A stretch of 7,459 bases of DNA from a bacterium. Its GTDB lineage: Bacteria > Cyanobacteriota > Vampirovibrionia > Obscuribacterales > Obscuribacteraceae. How positions within the stretch are numbered: position 1 is the stretch's first letter; every line of letters begins with the position of its first letter. The notes beneath the pieces are model-generated. The model did no database searches. It was not told the DNA's origin and was given only the letters and a program-made list of their open reading frames with translations. This document shows, in pieces, positions 1 through 5,688 of the stretch. The stretch spans positions 1 through 7,459 of the forward strand of contig JAUIJG010000269.1 of assembly GCA_030431355.1 (NCBI GenBank), given 5' to 3'. The position numbers and the translations under genes were made by a program.

Positions 1-1400
1 AAAACCCTGGCAGACTGAGCATCATTAACCTCTTCCAGGGTCTGAGCTTCTATCAAAGCTTCCAGAACCTCTCCTATAACAGGACCGGGTTTCAAAGAGA
101 GAATCTCCATAACATCGGTTCCCGAAAGTAATCGAGGAAGTTGCTTCTCTCTCTCCACAAAGTCGGGGTACCCGGCTAAAAGTGCCTTCAGGTTGTCTTT
201 TAGGCTCTGGCGAACATCCTCGGTGAACCCTTCTCCCCGGGTTGCGCCGAGATCGCCAAAGGCAAGCAGCATAAGCTCCGGAACATCTTCACCTATGCTT
301 CTATAGAACCGATTAATAGCCTTCTCGGTTGGTTTATCACCCTGGTGAAAAAGATGGCCGGGTCTCAAGTGCCACTTAACCAGACTGGTAATGAAACGGG
401 TCACCGGCTTAGACCAGCGGATGCGAATGCCCATTTCGTTAGTCATGGTGGCGCCCAGCTTGTCGTGACCAAGAAATGTATGGCGGCCTTCTTCGGTGAT
501 ATCCCAGGTATCGGGCTTGCCGATATCATGCAGCAAACAGGCTACTTTTGTGGCGGCAAGTCTGGTTACATTGTGGGTCAGTTCCTGGCAGGCGGATTCG
601 AGCACCCAGTCGGGACATTCATCTATATATAGTTCGGTCTGCCTGACACATTCAATACTATGTTCAAAAAGACCCAGGTGATGAAACTGATTGGCTGTCA
701 CTTTCCTGGTGTCGACCAACTCCGGGAAGATAGCTTCAAGTAAACCAACCTCTGCCATAGTAAGAAGAAGGTCGCCTGCCTTCTTGCTTTCCATGAGCAG
801 GAACACTTCATAGTTGGTTCTTTCGCTGGCCACGGTTTTGATTTTCTGACCATGCTTCTTTATAAACTCCAGACTCTCAGGTTCGATGGAACAACCGGTC
901 TGGGCAGCAAATCGAAATGCTCTCAAGGAGCGAAGGGGATCGTCCACGAGGTTGTCTTCGGATATAACCCGAATAACTCCTTCCTCCAGATCCCTGACAC
1001 CACCAACCAGGTCGATTAGCTTGTCGGGCTCTTTATAGGACCAGGCCAGGGCATTGATGGAAAAATCCCTTCTTTTGATGTCGGACTCGATGGTGCCTCC
1101 CACGCATCCGGCAAAGTCAAGATAGGTTCCATCATCCAAAACAACCCGAGCCGTGTCGTTCTTGTTGTCCAGTAAGACAAAGTGCCCGGACAATTCCTCG
1201 GTCACAGCCCTGGCGAATTCCACCGCGTCAACTCCTGCACCCACGGCAAAATCAAAATCATAAACGTTCGACCTTCCGGTGTGTTTGGGCCTGATGCTAT
1301 CCCGGAGATAGCCTCCCACCAGATAAAGGTCTAGCCCCCGGCTCTCCGCCATTCGGCAGACATCCTTCACCGGAGCATGGACTAAGGGATTAAAATTCAT
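1..1400 (-). CDS. cca: CCA tRNA nucleotidyltransferase, HD-domain type (3' end truncated by window)
   Basis: This cytoplasmic enzyme of the class II tRNA nucleotidyltransferase/poly(A) polymerase family adds or repairs the 3' CCA end of tRNAs from CTP and ATP. About 466 residues are visible and the frame is still open at base 1, so the C-terminus is missing. The nucleotidyltransferase head is clear: LVGGYLRD (residues 27-34), the metal-binding DFD (48-50), RRDFSINAL (110-118), LIDLVGGVRDLEEG (128-141) and DDPLRSLRAFRFAA (153-166). An HD phosphohydrolase domain follows, with H247, HDIGKP (291-296) and GHD (311-313), as in HD-bearing bacterial CCA enzymes. The ATG at 1398-1400 is the first usable start, since an in-frame TGA lies at 1413-1415. 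No Shine-Dalgarno precedes it, so translation may depend on the upstream flippase gene, whose stop is 42 bp away on the same strand. The family is sure. CCA-adding versus CC-only, A-only or poly(A) activity cannot be decided by eye, because some lineages split these activities. Confidence 0.93.
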   Translation of the reverse strand, partial: MNFNPLVHAPVKDVCRMAESRGLDLYLVGGYLRDSIRPKHTGRSNVYDFDFAVGAGVDAVEFARAVTEELSGHFVLLDNKNDTARVVLDDGTYLDFAGCVGGTIESDIKRRDFSINALAWSYKEPDKLIDLVGGVRDLEEGVIRVISEDNLVDDPLRSLRAFRFAAQTGCSIEPESLEFIKKHGQKIKTVASERTNYEVFLLMESKKAGDLLLTMAEVGLLEAIFPELVDTRKVTANQFHHLGLFEHSIECVRQTELYIDECPDWVLESACQELTHNVTRLAATKVACLLHDIGKPDTWDITEEGRHTFLGHDKLGATMTNEMGIRIRWSKPVTRFITSLVKWHLRPGHLFHQGDKPTEKAINRFYRSIGEDVPELMLLAFGDLGATRGEGFTEDVRQSLKDNLKALLAGYPDFVEREKQLPRLLSGTDVMEILSLKPGPVIGEVLEALIEAQTLEEVNDAQSARV

Positions 1401-1442
1401 GACCAGACCAGATCAATTTATATGCAACTCTTTTGCAACAGA

Positions 1443-2531
1443 CTAGACGCCGCCGGTCTGAAACTTCCGTCTGTCCTCTTCGGATATCTTAAAGTGTCCC
1501 AGGGTATATACGACACCACCGACGAGGCTCAATAAGGTGATAAGTCCGAGCCAGATAATGGCAAAGGTAAGAGCTGTGGAATTTTCCACTCCCATGAATG
1601 TGAGGAAGTAGGTGTATGCCCATTCTCTAATACCGATTCCATTGATGCTGGGAGTGACAAAGCCAAGCACCGCCACCGACGGATAGAAAACAAAGTAGTA
1701 CCAGAGCGGCAACTCAATTCCCAGGGCCATTCCGATGCCCACATGACAGACAACCACCAGAACCTGCATGATCACCGAGAGCAAAAATGCCGTCAGTATC
1801 AGTCCACGATCCTGCCAGAATACCCTGGCGGTGCTCTCATTCAGCTTGCGGCTCAACCAGTTGGAAGGTCCAAGTACACGGGTGGAAAGCCGGGGCATAA
1901 AAGGCACCACGCAGAAAACACCGAATGTGAGTATAAAGATCGGCAATTTCAAGTTGATGGGAAGCTCTTGCCCCCCGGGTCCCAGAAGAAGTCCGAACGT
2001 GGCAAACATAAGAAGCACCGCAAGTCCCATGGCACGATCCACGAGAACGGACGACAGTGCATGTAGATATTTACCGGTACCCTTGGACAGGTAATAACAA
2101 CGGCTGAAATCCCCTCCCACCGTGGAAGGCAGAAACAGATTGAAGAAGGTACCAACATAACAGTACTGGGTCATCTTCAGCAAAGACTTCTTGAGCCCCA
2201 CCGCGGAAGCGAGAAGCTGCCATCTCTGGGCGTTGAGAATCGGAACCAGCAGGAACAGTATCAAGGAGCCCGCAAGATAGCCTTTATGAGCGGTGAGAGC
2301 AGCCGCCCAGCTCTTGGAAAGGTCCACCTTGCCGAATAAGAAAAGACTGGCAAAAAGAAAGAGACTTATGCCGATTTTGATTCTGGTCTTGGTCTTTTCC
2401 GTAAGTTTGCCGAGTATTGGAATGGAAACGGAGCCTTTATCACCGGTTTCACCGACATTATCAGCGGTGTTTTCAGCGTCGGGAGCGTTTGTATTCACTT
2501 CTTTCTCTAAGGTTGAAGTTCCTCTAGCCAC
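1443..2531 (-). CDS. UPF0104 / lysylphosphatidylglycerol-synthase TM-domain flippase-like membrane protein
   Basis: This polytopic inner-membrane protein of 362 aa belongs to the family related to the membrane half of MprF (PF03706 type). Members are thought to move lipids or lipid-linked precursors across the membrane; the substrate here is unknown. Residues 1-50 are hydrophilic and probably cytoplasmic, acidic first and then Lys-rich. About eight hydrophobic segments follow (roughly 52-67, 84-99, 123-140, 166-184, 195-212, 244-270, 276-294, 319-345). Family hallmarks are FFNLFLPSTVGGDFSRCYYL (129-148), SVLVDRAMGL (161-170) and GIGIREWAYTYF (298-309). There is no MprF-type C-terminal aminoacyl-transferase domain, so it is not a complete LPG synthase. 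The start is GTG, chosen because a GGAG sits 7 bases upstream. It is probably the first gene of a two-gene unit with cca. The family call is strong and the substrate is open. Confidence 0.88.
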   Translation of the reverse strand: MARGTSTLEKEVNTNAPDAENTADNVGETGDKGSVSIPILGKLTEKTKTRIKIGISLFLFASLFLFGKVDLSKSWAAALTAHKGYLAGSLILFLLVPILNAQRWQLLASAVGLKKSLLKMTQYCYVGTFFNLFLPSTVGGDFSRCYYLSKGTGKYLHALSSVLVDRAMGLAVLLMFATFGLLLGPGGQELPINLKLPIFILTFGVFCVVPFMPRLSTRVLGPSNWLSRKLNESTARVFWQDRGLILTAFLLSVIMQVLVVVCHVGIGMALGIELPLWYYFVFYPSVAVLGFVTPSINGIGIREWAYTYFLTFMGVENSTALTFAIIWLGLITLLSLVGGVVYTLGHFKISEEDRRKFQTGGV

Positions 2532-2538
2532 GAAAGTT

Positions 2539-2542
2539 CTCC
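2539..2542 (-). promoter_or_regulatory. Shine-Dalgarno of the flippase-like gene
   Basis: GGAG on the minus strand lies 7 bases before the GTG at 2529-2531. This is what favours the GTG as the true start. Confidence 0.7.
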
Positions 2543-2751
2543 AATTTTGATACTAAAGGTCATTGTTATTGGACTTTATCAAGATAGGAAAAGCGTCGAA
2601 TACCCAAAATAATTAAAGTACATGACAATGAGGGTAAAAAGGGAAGGGATAAGTCGCCCCTGTCACTTTGAAAGGGGTAAAATAAAATTTTCCAAAGAAA
2701 TTTCCGGAGGTTACGCTCTAGCTTCAAAATCCAGCCATAATGCGACAGATC

Positions 2752-2781
2752 ACGACATTTTTGCTTTATTTTGTCTAAAAT
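2752..2781 (+). promoter_or_regulatory. Candidate sigma-70-like promoter for ctpA
   Basis: ACGACA (2752-2757, 4 of 6 to TTGACA) and TAAAAT (2776-2781, 5 of 6 to TATAAT) are 18 bases apart. Transcription would begin near 2789 and give a leader of about 110 nt that contains the 12-bp palindrome. This is a consensus match by eye only, and AT-rich DNA gives chance matches. Confidence 0.33.
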
Positions 2782-2824
2782 AGTCCTAAATATAAAAAGA
2801 GGGAAAGTTCTTTATAGATATGTC

Positions 2825-2836
2825 GGAGAATTCTCC
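2825..2836. repeat. Perfect 12-bp palindrome upstream of ctpA
   Basis: GGAGAATTCTCC equals its own reverse complement. It lies 62 bases before the ctpA start codon, inside the predicted leader. It could be an operator for a dimeric regulator. The lack of a loop argues against an RNA hairpin. A chance origin is possible. Confidence 0.4.
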
Positions 2837-2884
2837 CACTAAAGTAATTAATTGTTTTAATATCTTCATAGAGACCTGAGAGAA

Positions 2885-2889
2885 AAGGA
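2885..2889 (+). promoter_or_regulatory. Shine-Dalgarno of ctpA
   Basis: AAGGA lies 9 bases before the TTG at 2899. This supports the rare TTG start, as does the signal-peptide-like N-terminus that begins there. Confidence 0.6.
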
Positions 2890-2898
2890 AATCGAGAC

Positions 2899-4293
2899 TT
2901 GTCCAACCGTAAAGCCATCACTCGAATCGGAATACCCCTCGTCAGTTGTTTATTGTTTTTCGGAATCCAGAGCTGGTTAATAGCAACAGAAGCCGGTAGC
3001 ACTAACACCCATGTCCTGGTCGCCGACGGCGGTGCCAAGAACAATCCCTTGATGTTGGCCCAGGCCAAACATTTAGCGATTATGCCTCAGGTGCTCTACC
3101 AGAAAGCCTGGCTACTTATCAAGCGTTCCTACTATGACCAGGCCTACAACAACCAGGACTGGAATAAGTGGAAGCACCAGTACGACGGCAAACTCAAAAC
3201 CCTTGACGATGCCCATAAAGCAATAGAGACAATGCTCTGGAGTCTTGGAGATCCTTACACAAGATTTCTTGATCCCGAAGCATTTGCTGAAGAACGTTCC
3301 CAAATTGAGGCTCATCTCTACGGTGTGGGTATGCAACTCGGTATGAACAAAAACCACAGGGTTGTCGTCATCGCCCCCATCGAAGGTACTCCCGCCTACA
3401 AGGCAGGAATCAAACCTGGTTGGGAGATTATGGCCGTCGACAGCAAAGAGGTCAAAGGTCAATCCCTGGACCAGGTGGTCAAGCAGATTCGTGGACCGAA
3501 AGGGGCTAAAGTTACCCTCACCTTCAATATAGGTAAGGAGAAAGAGAAGCCGGTTGATCTCGTTCGTGATGAGATTCCTATAAGAGCGGTGGCAAACGCC
3601 GAAATTCTACCCGGCAACATAGGCTATATACGACTGGATACTTTTATCTCCCAGAAAGCCAACAGAGAGATGAAAGCAGCATTGAAAAAGCTGGACAACA
3701 CAGACGGTCTTATTCTTGATTTGAGGAATAATCCCGGCGGTCTGCTTACAAACGCTATAGAAATAGCCAACATGTTCCTTGATCGCGGAGTGATTGTCAG
3801 TACCATAGATTCCGATGGCTACAAAAATTCCACCTTCTCCGCCAACCGTCCGATCAACCGACATCCCATGGTTGTGCTCATCAACAAAGGCAGCGCCAGT
3901 GCCTCCGAAATTCTCTCAGGAGCTTTGAGAGACAACGGTCGGGCTAAGCTGGTGGGTGAAAAATCATTCGGAAAAGGGCTGGTTCAGGCGATAAACAAAC
4001 TAGATGATGAATCCGGCATAAACGTAACCATTGCCAGATATCTCACACCAAATGACATCGACATTCACAAGACAGGAATCGTCCCCGACTACAAAGTCGA
4101 AGTTAAAAACAAAGACTGGGAAGACGGAAGAGGTCCCTGGTGGATTGATCTGTCCTACAAGAAGTTCGACAAATCTCCCACCGACGGCAAAGATATCCAG
4201 CTAAACAAAGCCGTTGAAGTTTTGAAGAAGGAGATTGGTGCCGGTCCTGAAACTGCCAAGGCAGAGAGAAAAAATCTCAAACCCGGTACCTAA
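2899..4293 (+). CDS. ctpA: S41 family carboxyl-terminal processing protease (CtpA/Prc type)
   Basis: This exported serine protease trims or degrades protein C-termini in the periplasm; in cyanobacteria the family includes the D1-processing CtpA and its paralogues. It has 464 residues, a usual length. A Lys/Arg n-region and hydrophobic core (residues 4-29) form a signal peptide or anchor. The helical N-terminal part (about 66-140) carries NNQDW and SLGDPYTRFL. A PDZ domain covers about 141-225 (YGVGMQLG, then GTPAYKAGIKPGWEIMAVD). The catalytic core follows with GYIRLDTF (242-249), LILDLRNNPGG (271-281), GSASASEI (331-338) and GEKSFGKGLVQ (353-363). By spacing against known family members the triad is S334, K359 and Q363, all present. 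The TTG start is supported by AAGGA 9 bases upstream and by the signal peptide; the next Met is residue 52. Tandem TAA TAG stops close it. It is monocistronic and converges on the cobO-like gene. Its substrates are not knowable from sequence. Confidence 0.95.
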   Translation: MSNRKAITRIGIPLVSCLLFFGIQSWLIATEAGSTNTHVLVADGGAKNNPLMLAQAKHLAIMPQVLYQKAWLLIKRSYYDQAYNNQDWNKWKHQYDGKLKTLDDAHKAIETMLWSLGDPYTRFLDPEAFAEERSQIEAHLYGVGMQLGMNKNHRVVVIAPIEGTPAYKAGIKPGWEIMAVDSKEVKGQSLDQVVKQIRGPKGAKVTLTFNIGKEKEKPVDLVRDEIPIRAVANAEILPGNIGYIRLDTFISQKANREMKAALKKLDNTDGLILDLRNNPGGLLTNAIEIANMFLDRGVIVSTIDSDGYKNSTFSANRPINRHPMVVLINKGSASASEILSGALRDNGRAKLVGEKSFGKGLVQAINKLDDESGINVTIARYLTPNDIDIHKTGIVPDYKVEVKNKDWEDGRGPWWIDLSYKKFDKSPTDGKDIQLNKAVEVLKKEIGAGPETAKAERKNLKPGT

Positions 4294-4331
4294 TAGTTAG
4301 TCAACATCAACAGATAAGGAATGGCGCTCAA

Positions 4332-4925
4332 TCAGCAATCTAGGCCGGCTATCGCTCTGCCGTGGTGCTTCAACTGGGTGGTGGTAGATATAGTGGTTGC
4401 TTCTTTCATAAGCCAATCGGGCGCGCGGCGTCCGGTCAGAATTAGAACGGTTGGATCTTTGCGCAGGGCAAAAGTCTCTTCCACCAGTTTCCAGTCCACC
4501 AGACCGACCCTGGCCACATCCAAAATCTCATCTCCGATAACGATATCATCGCCTCTTTTCAAAGCTTCCGCTATGTGGCCGAGTCCTTCCCGGGCTGCTT
4601 CTTTATCTTCCGGGAGTATGCCGTTTGGCGAACTATAGAGACGAAAACTGCCGCCAGGTCCAGTTCCTATCCGATTGACTCCGGTATATTTAACCGTCAA
4701 TTTCCCGAATCCTTCTCTGGAAGCTGCCTCAGTCAGCACTTTTAGACCAGGACCTTCGGAGGAATTAGTTTCCATCTTGTCGAAGAAGACCAGGGTGACG
4801 TTTTTGCCTGAACTTATGGCCCTTAGCAAGACACCGAAAGTGGCCGTGGATTTGCCGCAGGCGGTGCCCAAATAGAGTCGTATTTTTTCGTTGTTGGAAG
4901 TAGATTGTTTGCTTTCGTCAGCCAT
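4332..4925 (-). CDS. cobO: CobO/BtuR-like corrinoid adenosyltransferase (divergent P-loop protein)
   Basis: This is probably the ATP:cob(I)alamin adenosyltransferase that attaches the 5'-deoxyadenosyl group in adenosylcobalamin synthesis or salvage in the cytoplasm. It has 197 residues, the usual family size. Visible landmarks are a P-loop GTACGKST (20-27) after a beta-strand (KIRLYL), a Walker-B-like DIVIGDEI (127-134), LVDWKLVEETFALRKDPTVL as the following helix and strand, ILTGRRAPDWL (162-172) and a final KH...GLDC. The P-loop differs from the common GNGKGKTT. The usual aromatic FxW-type segment after 'GTG' is replaced by a Gly/Ser-rich stretch (87-102), and the C-terminal KHPF-type tail is shortened. 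It could therefore be a specialised paralogue. The ATG is supported by GGGAG 7 bases upstream. It lies 93 bp downstream of the thioesterase gene on the same strand, so the two may be cotranscribed. The family is likely; the exact activity is less so. Confidence 0.75.
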   Translation of the reverse strand: MADESKQSTSNNEKIRLYLGTACGKSTATFGVLLRAISSGKNVTLVFFDKMETNSSEGPGLKVLTEAASREGFGKLTVKYTGVNRIGTGPGGSFRLYSSPNGILPEDKEAAREGLGHIAEALKRGDDIVIGDEILDVARVGLVDWKLVEETFALRKDPTVLILTGRRAPDWLMKEATTISTTTQLKHHGRAIAGLDC

Positions 4926-4932
4926 GGCCAGG

Positions 4933-4937
4933 CTCCC
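4933..4937 (-). promoter_or_regulatory. Shine-Dalgarno of the cobO-like gene
   Basis: GGGAG on the minus strand lies 7 bases before the ATG at 4923-4925. It is the strongest ribosome-binding site in the window. Confidence 0.7.
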
Positions 4938-5018
4938 GGATATAAAAACTGGAACAAATCAAATTTAATTCGAGGTCCTATGATAAACCTTCGAATGATA
5001 CCTGACCGATAAGACAGC

Positions 5019-5438
5019 TTACTTTTTAATTTTTGATGGTCGCCCATCTTTATCTACGCATACGAAGGTCAGGTCGGCATGGGTGACTTCAACCACCTTG
5101 TCTCCTCTATTGACTTCCACATCTACGTGAACAGTAATGGAGGTATTACCGACTCTTATAGTGCTGGCGTAAAAGCTCACCACTTCGCCCACAAAAACCG
5201 GGGCTTTGAATTCGACTTCATTTATTGCTTTGGTCACCACTTTTTGTTTAGTGGTCTTTGAAGCTTCAACGGCGCCGGCCAAATCGATATGACTGAGGAT
5301 AATGCCGCCGAAAATAGTACCCTGGCTATTGGTATCCCTGGGTAAGAGCACAACCCTGATAGCCGGCTCCCGACGATCGACTGGAGCTGTTTTATTCGAG
5401 GAGTCCTTTGAGTTTGATTCATCTACCTTGTCCGACAC
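5019..5438 (-). CDS. Acyl-CoA thioesterase, YciA/hotdog family
   Basis: This small cytoplasmic hotdog-fold enzyme is expected to hydrolyse acyl-CoA esters to free acid and CoA. With the GTG start it has 139 residues, close to YciA (about 130). Residues 1-25 are hydrophilic and poorly conserved. The hotdog fold follows with LPRDTNSQGTIFGGIILSHI (32-51), then DLAGA whose D52 is the expected catalytic Asp, then VEFKAPVFVGEVVSFYA (75-91), GNTSITVHVDVEV (97-109) and ADLTFVCVD (121-129). I chose GTG at 5436-5438 because AAAGGA lies 11 bases upstream and the extra residues add no conserved sequence. An in-frame TTG at 5478-5480 would give 153 residues but has no ribosome-binding site. The cobO-like gene follows 93 bp downstream. 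No functional link between the two is obvious, and chain-length preference cannot be read from sequence. Confidence 0.9.
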   Translation of the reverse strand: MSDKVDESNSKDSSNKTAPVDRREPAIRVVLLPRDTNSQGTIFGGIILSHIDLAGAVEASKTTKQKVVTKAINEVEFKAPVFVGEVVSFYASTIRVGNTSITVHVDVEVNRGDKVVEVTHADLTFVCVDKDGRPSKIKK

Positions 5439-5449
5439 GATAAGGCAAT

Positions 5450-5455
5450 TCCTTT
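5450..5455 (-). promoter_or_regulatory. Shine-Dalgarno deciding the thioesterase start
   Basis: AAAGGA on the minus strand lies 11 bases before the GTG at 5436-5438, slightly long spacing. It lies downstream of the alternative TTG at 5480, which has nothing comparable. Confidence 0.5.
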
Positions 5456-5504
5456 CTGCTAATTCTGATAATGGTATCAACGAAATTCGATCAGTTATTG
5501 CGTA

Positions 5505-5532
5505 ATTATGCGGGATCCTTACCAGAAAGCAA
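5505..5532 (-). promoter_or_regulatory. Candidate promoter for the thioesterase/cobO-like unit
   Basis: On the minus strand TTGCTT (5527-5532) and CATAAT (5505-5510, 5 of 6 to consensus) are 16 bases apart. Transcription would start near 5498, which leaves a leader of about 60 nt to the GTG start. This is an unverified consensus match. Confidence 0.35.
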
Positions 5533-5538
5533 AAGTAG

Positions 5539-5600
5539 TTGTTACAGAGTTATTTCGCTTACATAGTACTCATCGAAGTAGACGTCGACTTAGTTATAAT
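5539..5600 (+). promoter_or_regulatory. Candidate promoter zone for the exported 403-aa protein
   Basis: Two alternatives lie here. TTGTTA (5539-5544) with CATAGT (5562-5567) has ideal 17-base spacing and 4 of 6 matches in each box. A perfect TATAAT (5595-5600) lacks a good -35. Either leaves a leader of roughly 80 to 115 nt before the ATG at 5689. In the remaining leader I see only an imperfect inverted repeat (ACTCGGG 5614-5620, CCGGAGT 5631-5637) around a T-run. Confidence 0.3.
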
Positions 5601-5688
5601 TCTACTGACAAATACTCGGGAATTTTTTATCCGGAGTAGTCAAGTCAAAACACCTTACTAATGCTTCTGCATACTCGACTCTGACAAT

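Larger units (their letters stand above)
2532..2898. other. Divergent intergenic region between flippase-like gene and ctpA
   Basis: This 367-bp AT-rich stretch separates two divergently transcribed genes and must carry at least one promoter in each direction. I see no convincing open reading frame or RNA gene. On the plus strand the best promoter candidate is at 2752-2781. On the minus strand only a TTGATA-like hexamer (2577-2582) stands out, without a good -10 at the right distance. Other structure: a perfect 12-bp palindrome at 2825-2836, a bulged AT-rich inverted repeat TATAAA (2791-2796) / TCTTTATA (2809-2816), and a 5-bp CCCCT/AGGGG stem at 2657-2677. Confidence 0.6.
5439..5688. other. 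Divergent intergenic region between thioesterase and exported-protein genes
   Basis: This stretch of about 250 bp holds candidate promoters in both directions (listed separately) and no supported gene. A short frame from the in-frame TTG at 5480 only extends the thioesterase N-terminus. No riboswitch or tRNA-like structure was recognised. Confidence 0.5.

Noticed and set aside
345..681. Plus-strand open frames of 61 to 95 codons
   Set aside because: They lie opposite the conserved HD domain of the CCA enzyme, whose minus-strand frame is open from 1400 to the window edge.
1423..1437. Inverted repeat TGCAA-CTCTT-TTGCA between the flippase-like gene and cca
   Set aside because: The stem is only 5 bp with no T-run in either direction, too weak for a terminator.
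1743..2094. Two overlapping plus-strand open frames of just over 100 codons
   Set aside because: They are antisense to the well-conserved flippase-like gene, have basic low-complexity composition and no family resemblance or ribosome-binding site.
1443..2531. Complete MprF lysylphosphatidylglycerol synthase
   Set aside because: Only the membrane-domain family is present. The 362-aa protein ends without the soluble aminoacyl-transferase domain.
2657..2677. CCCCT/AGGGG stem in the 2532-2898 gap
   Set aside because: Five base pairs around an 11-base loop and no T-run; likely chance.
5439..5480. TTG start at 5480 for the thioesterase
   Set aside because: It has no Shine-Dalgarno and adds no conserved residues, whereas the GTG at 5438 has AAAGGA upstream. 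It remains a possible alternative.
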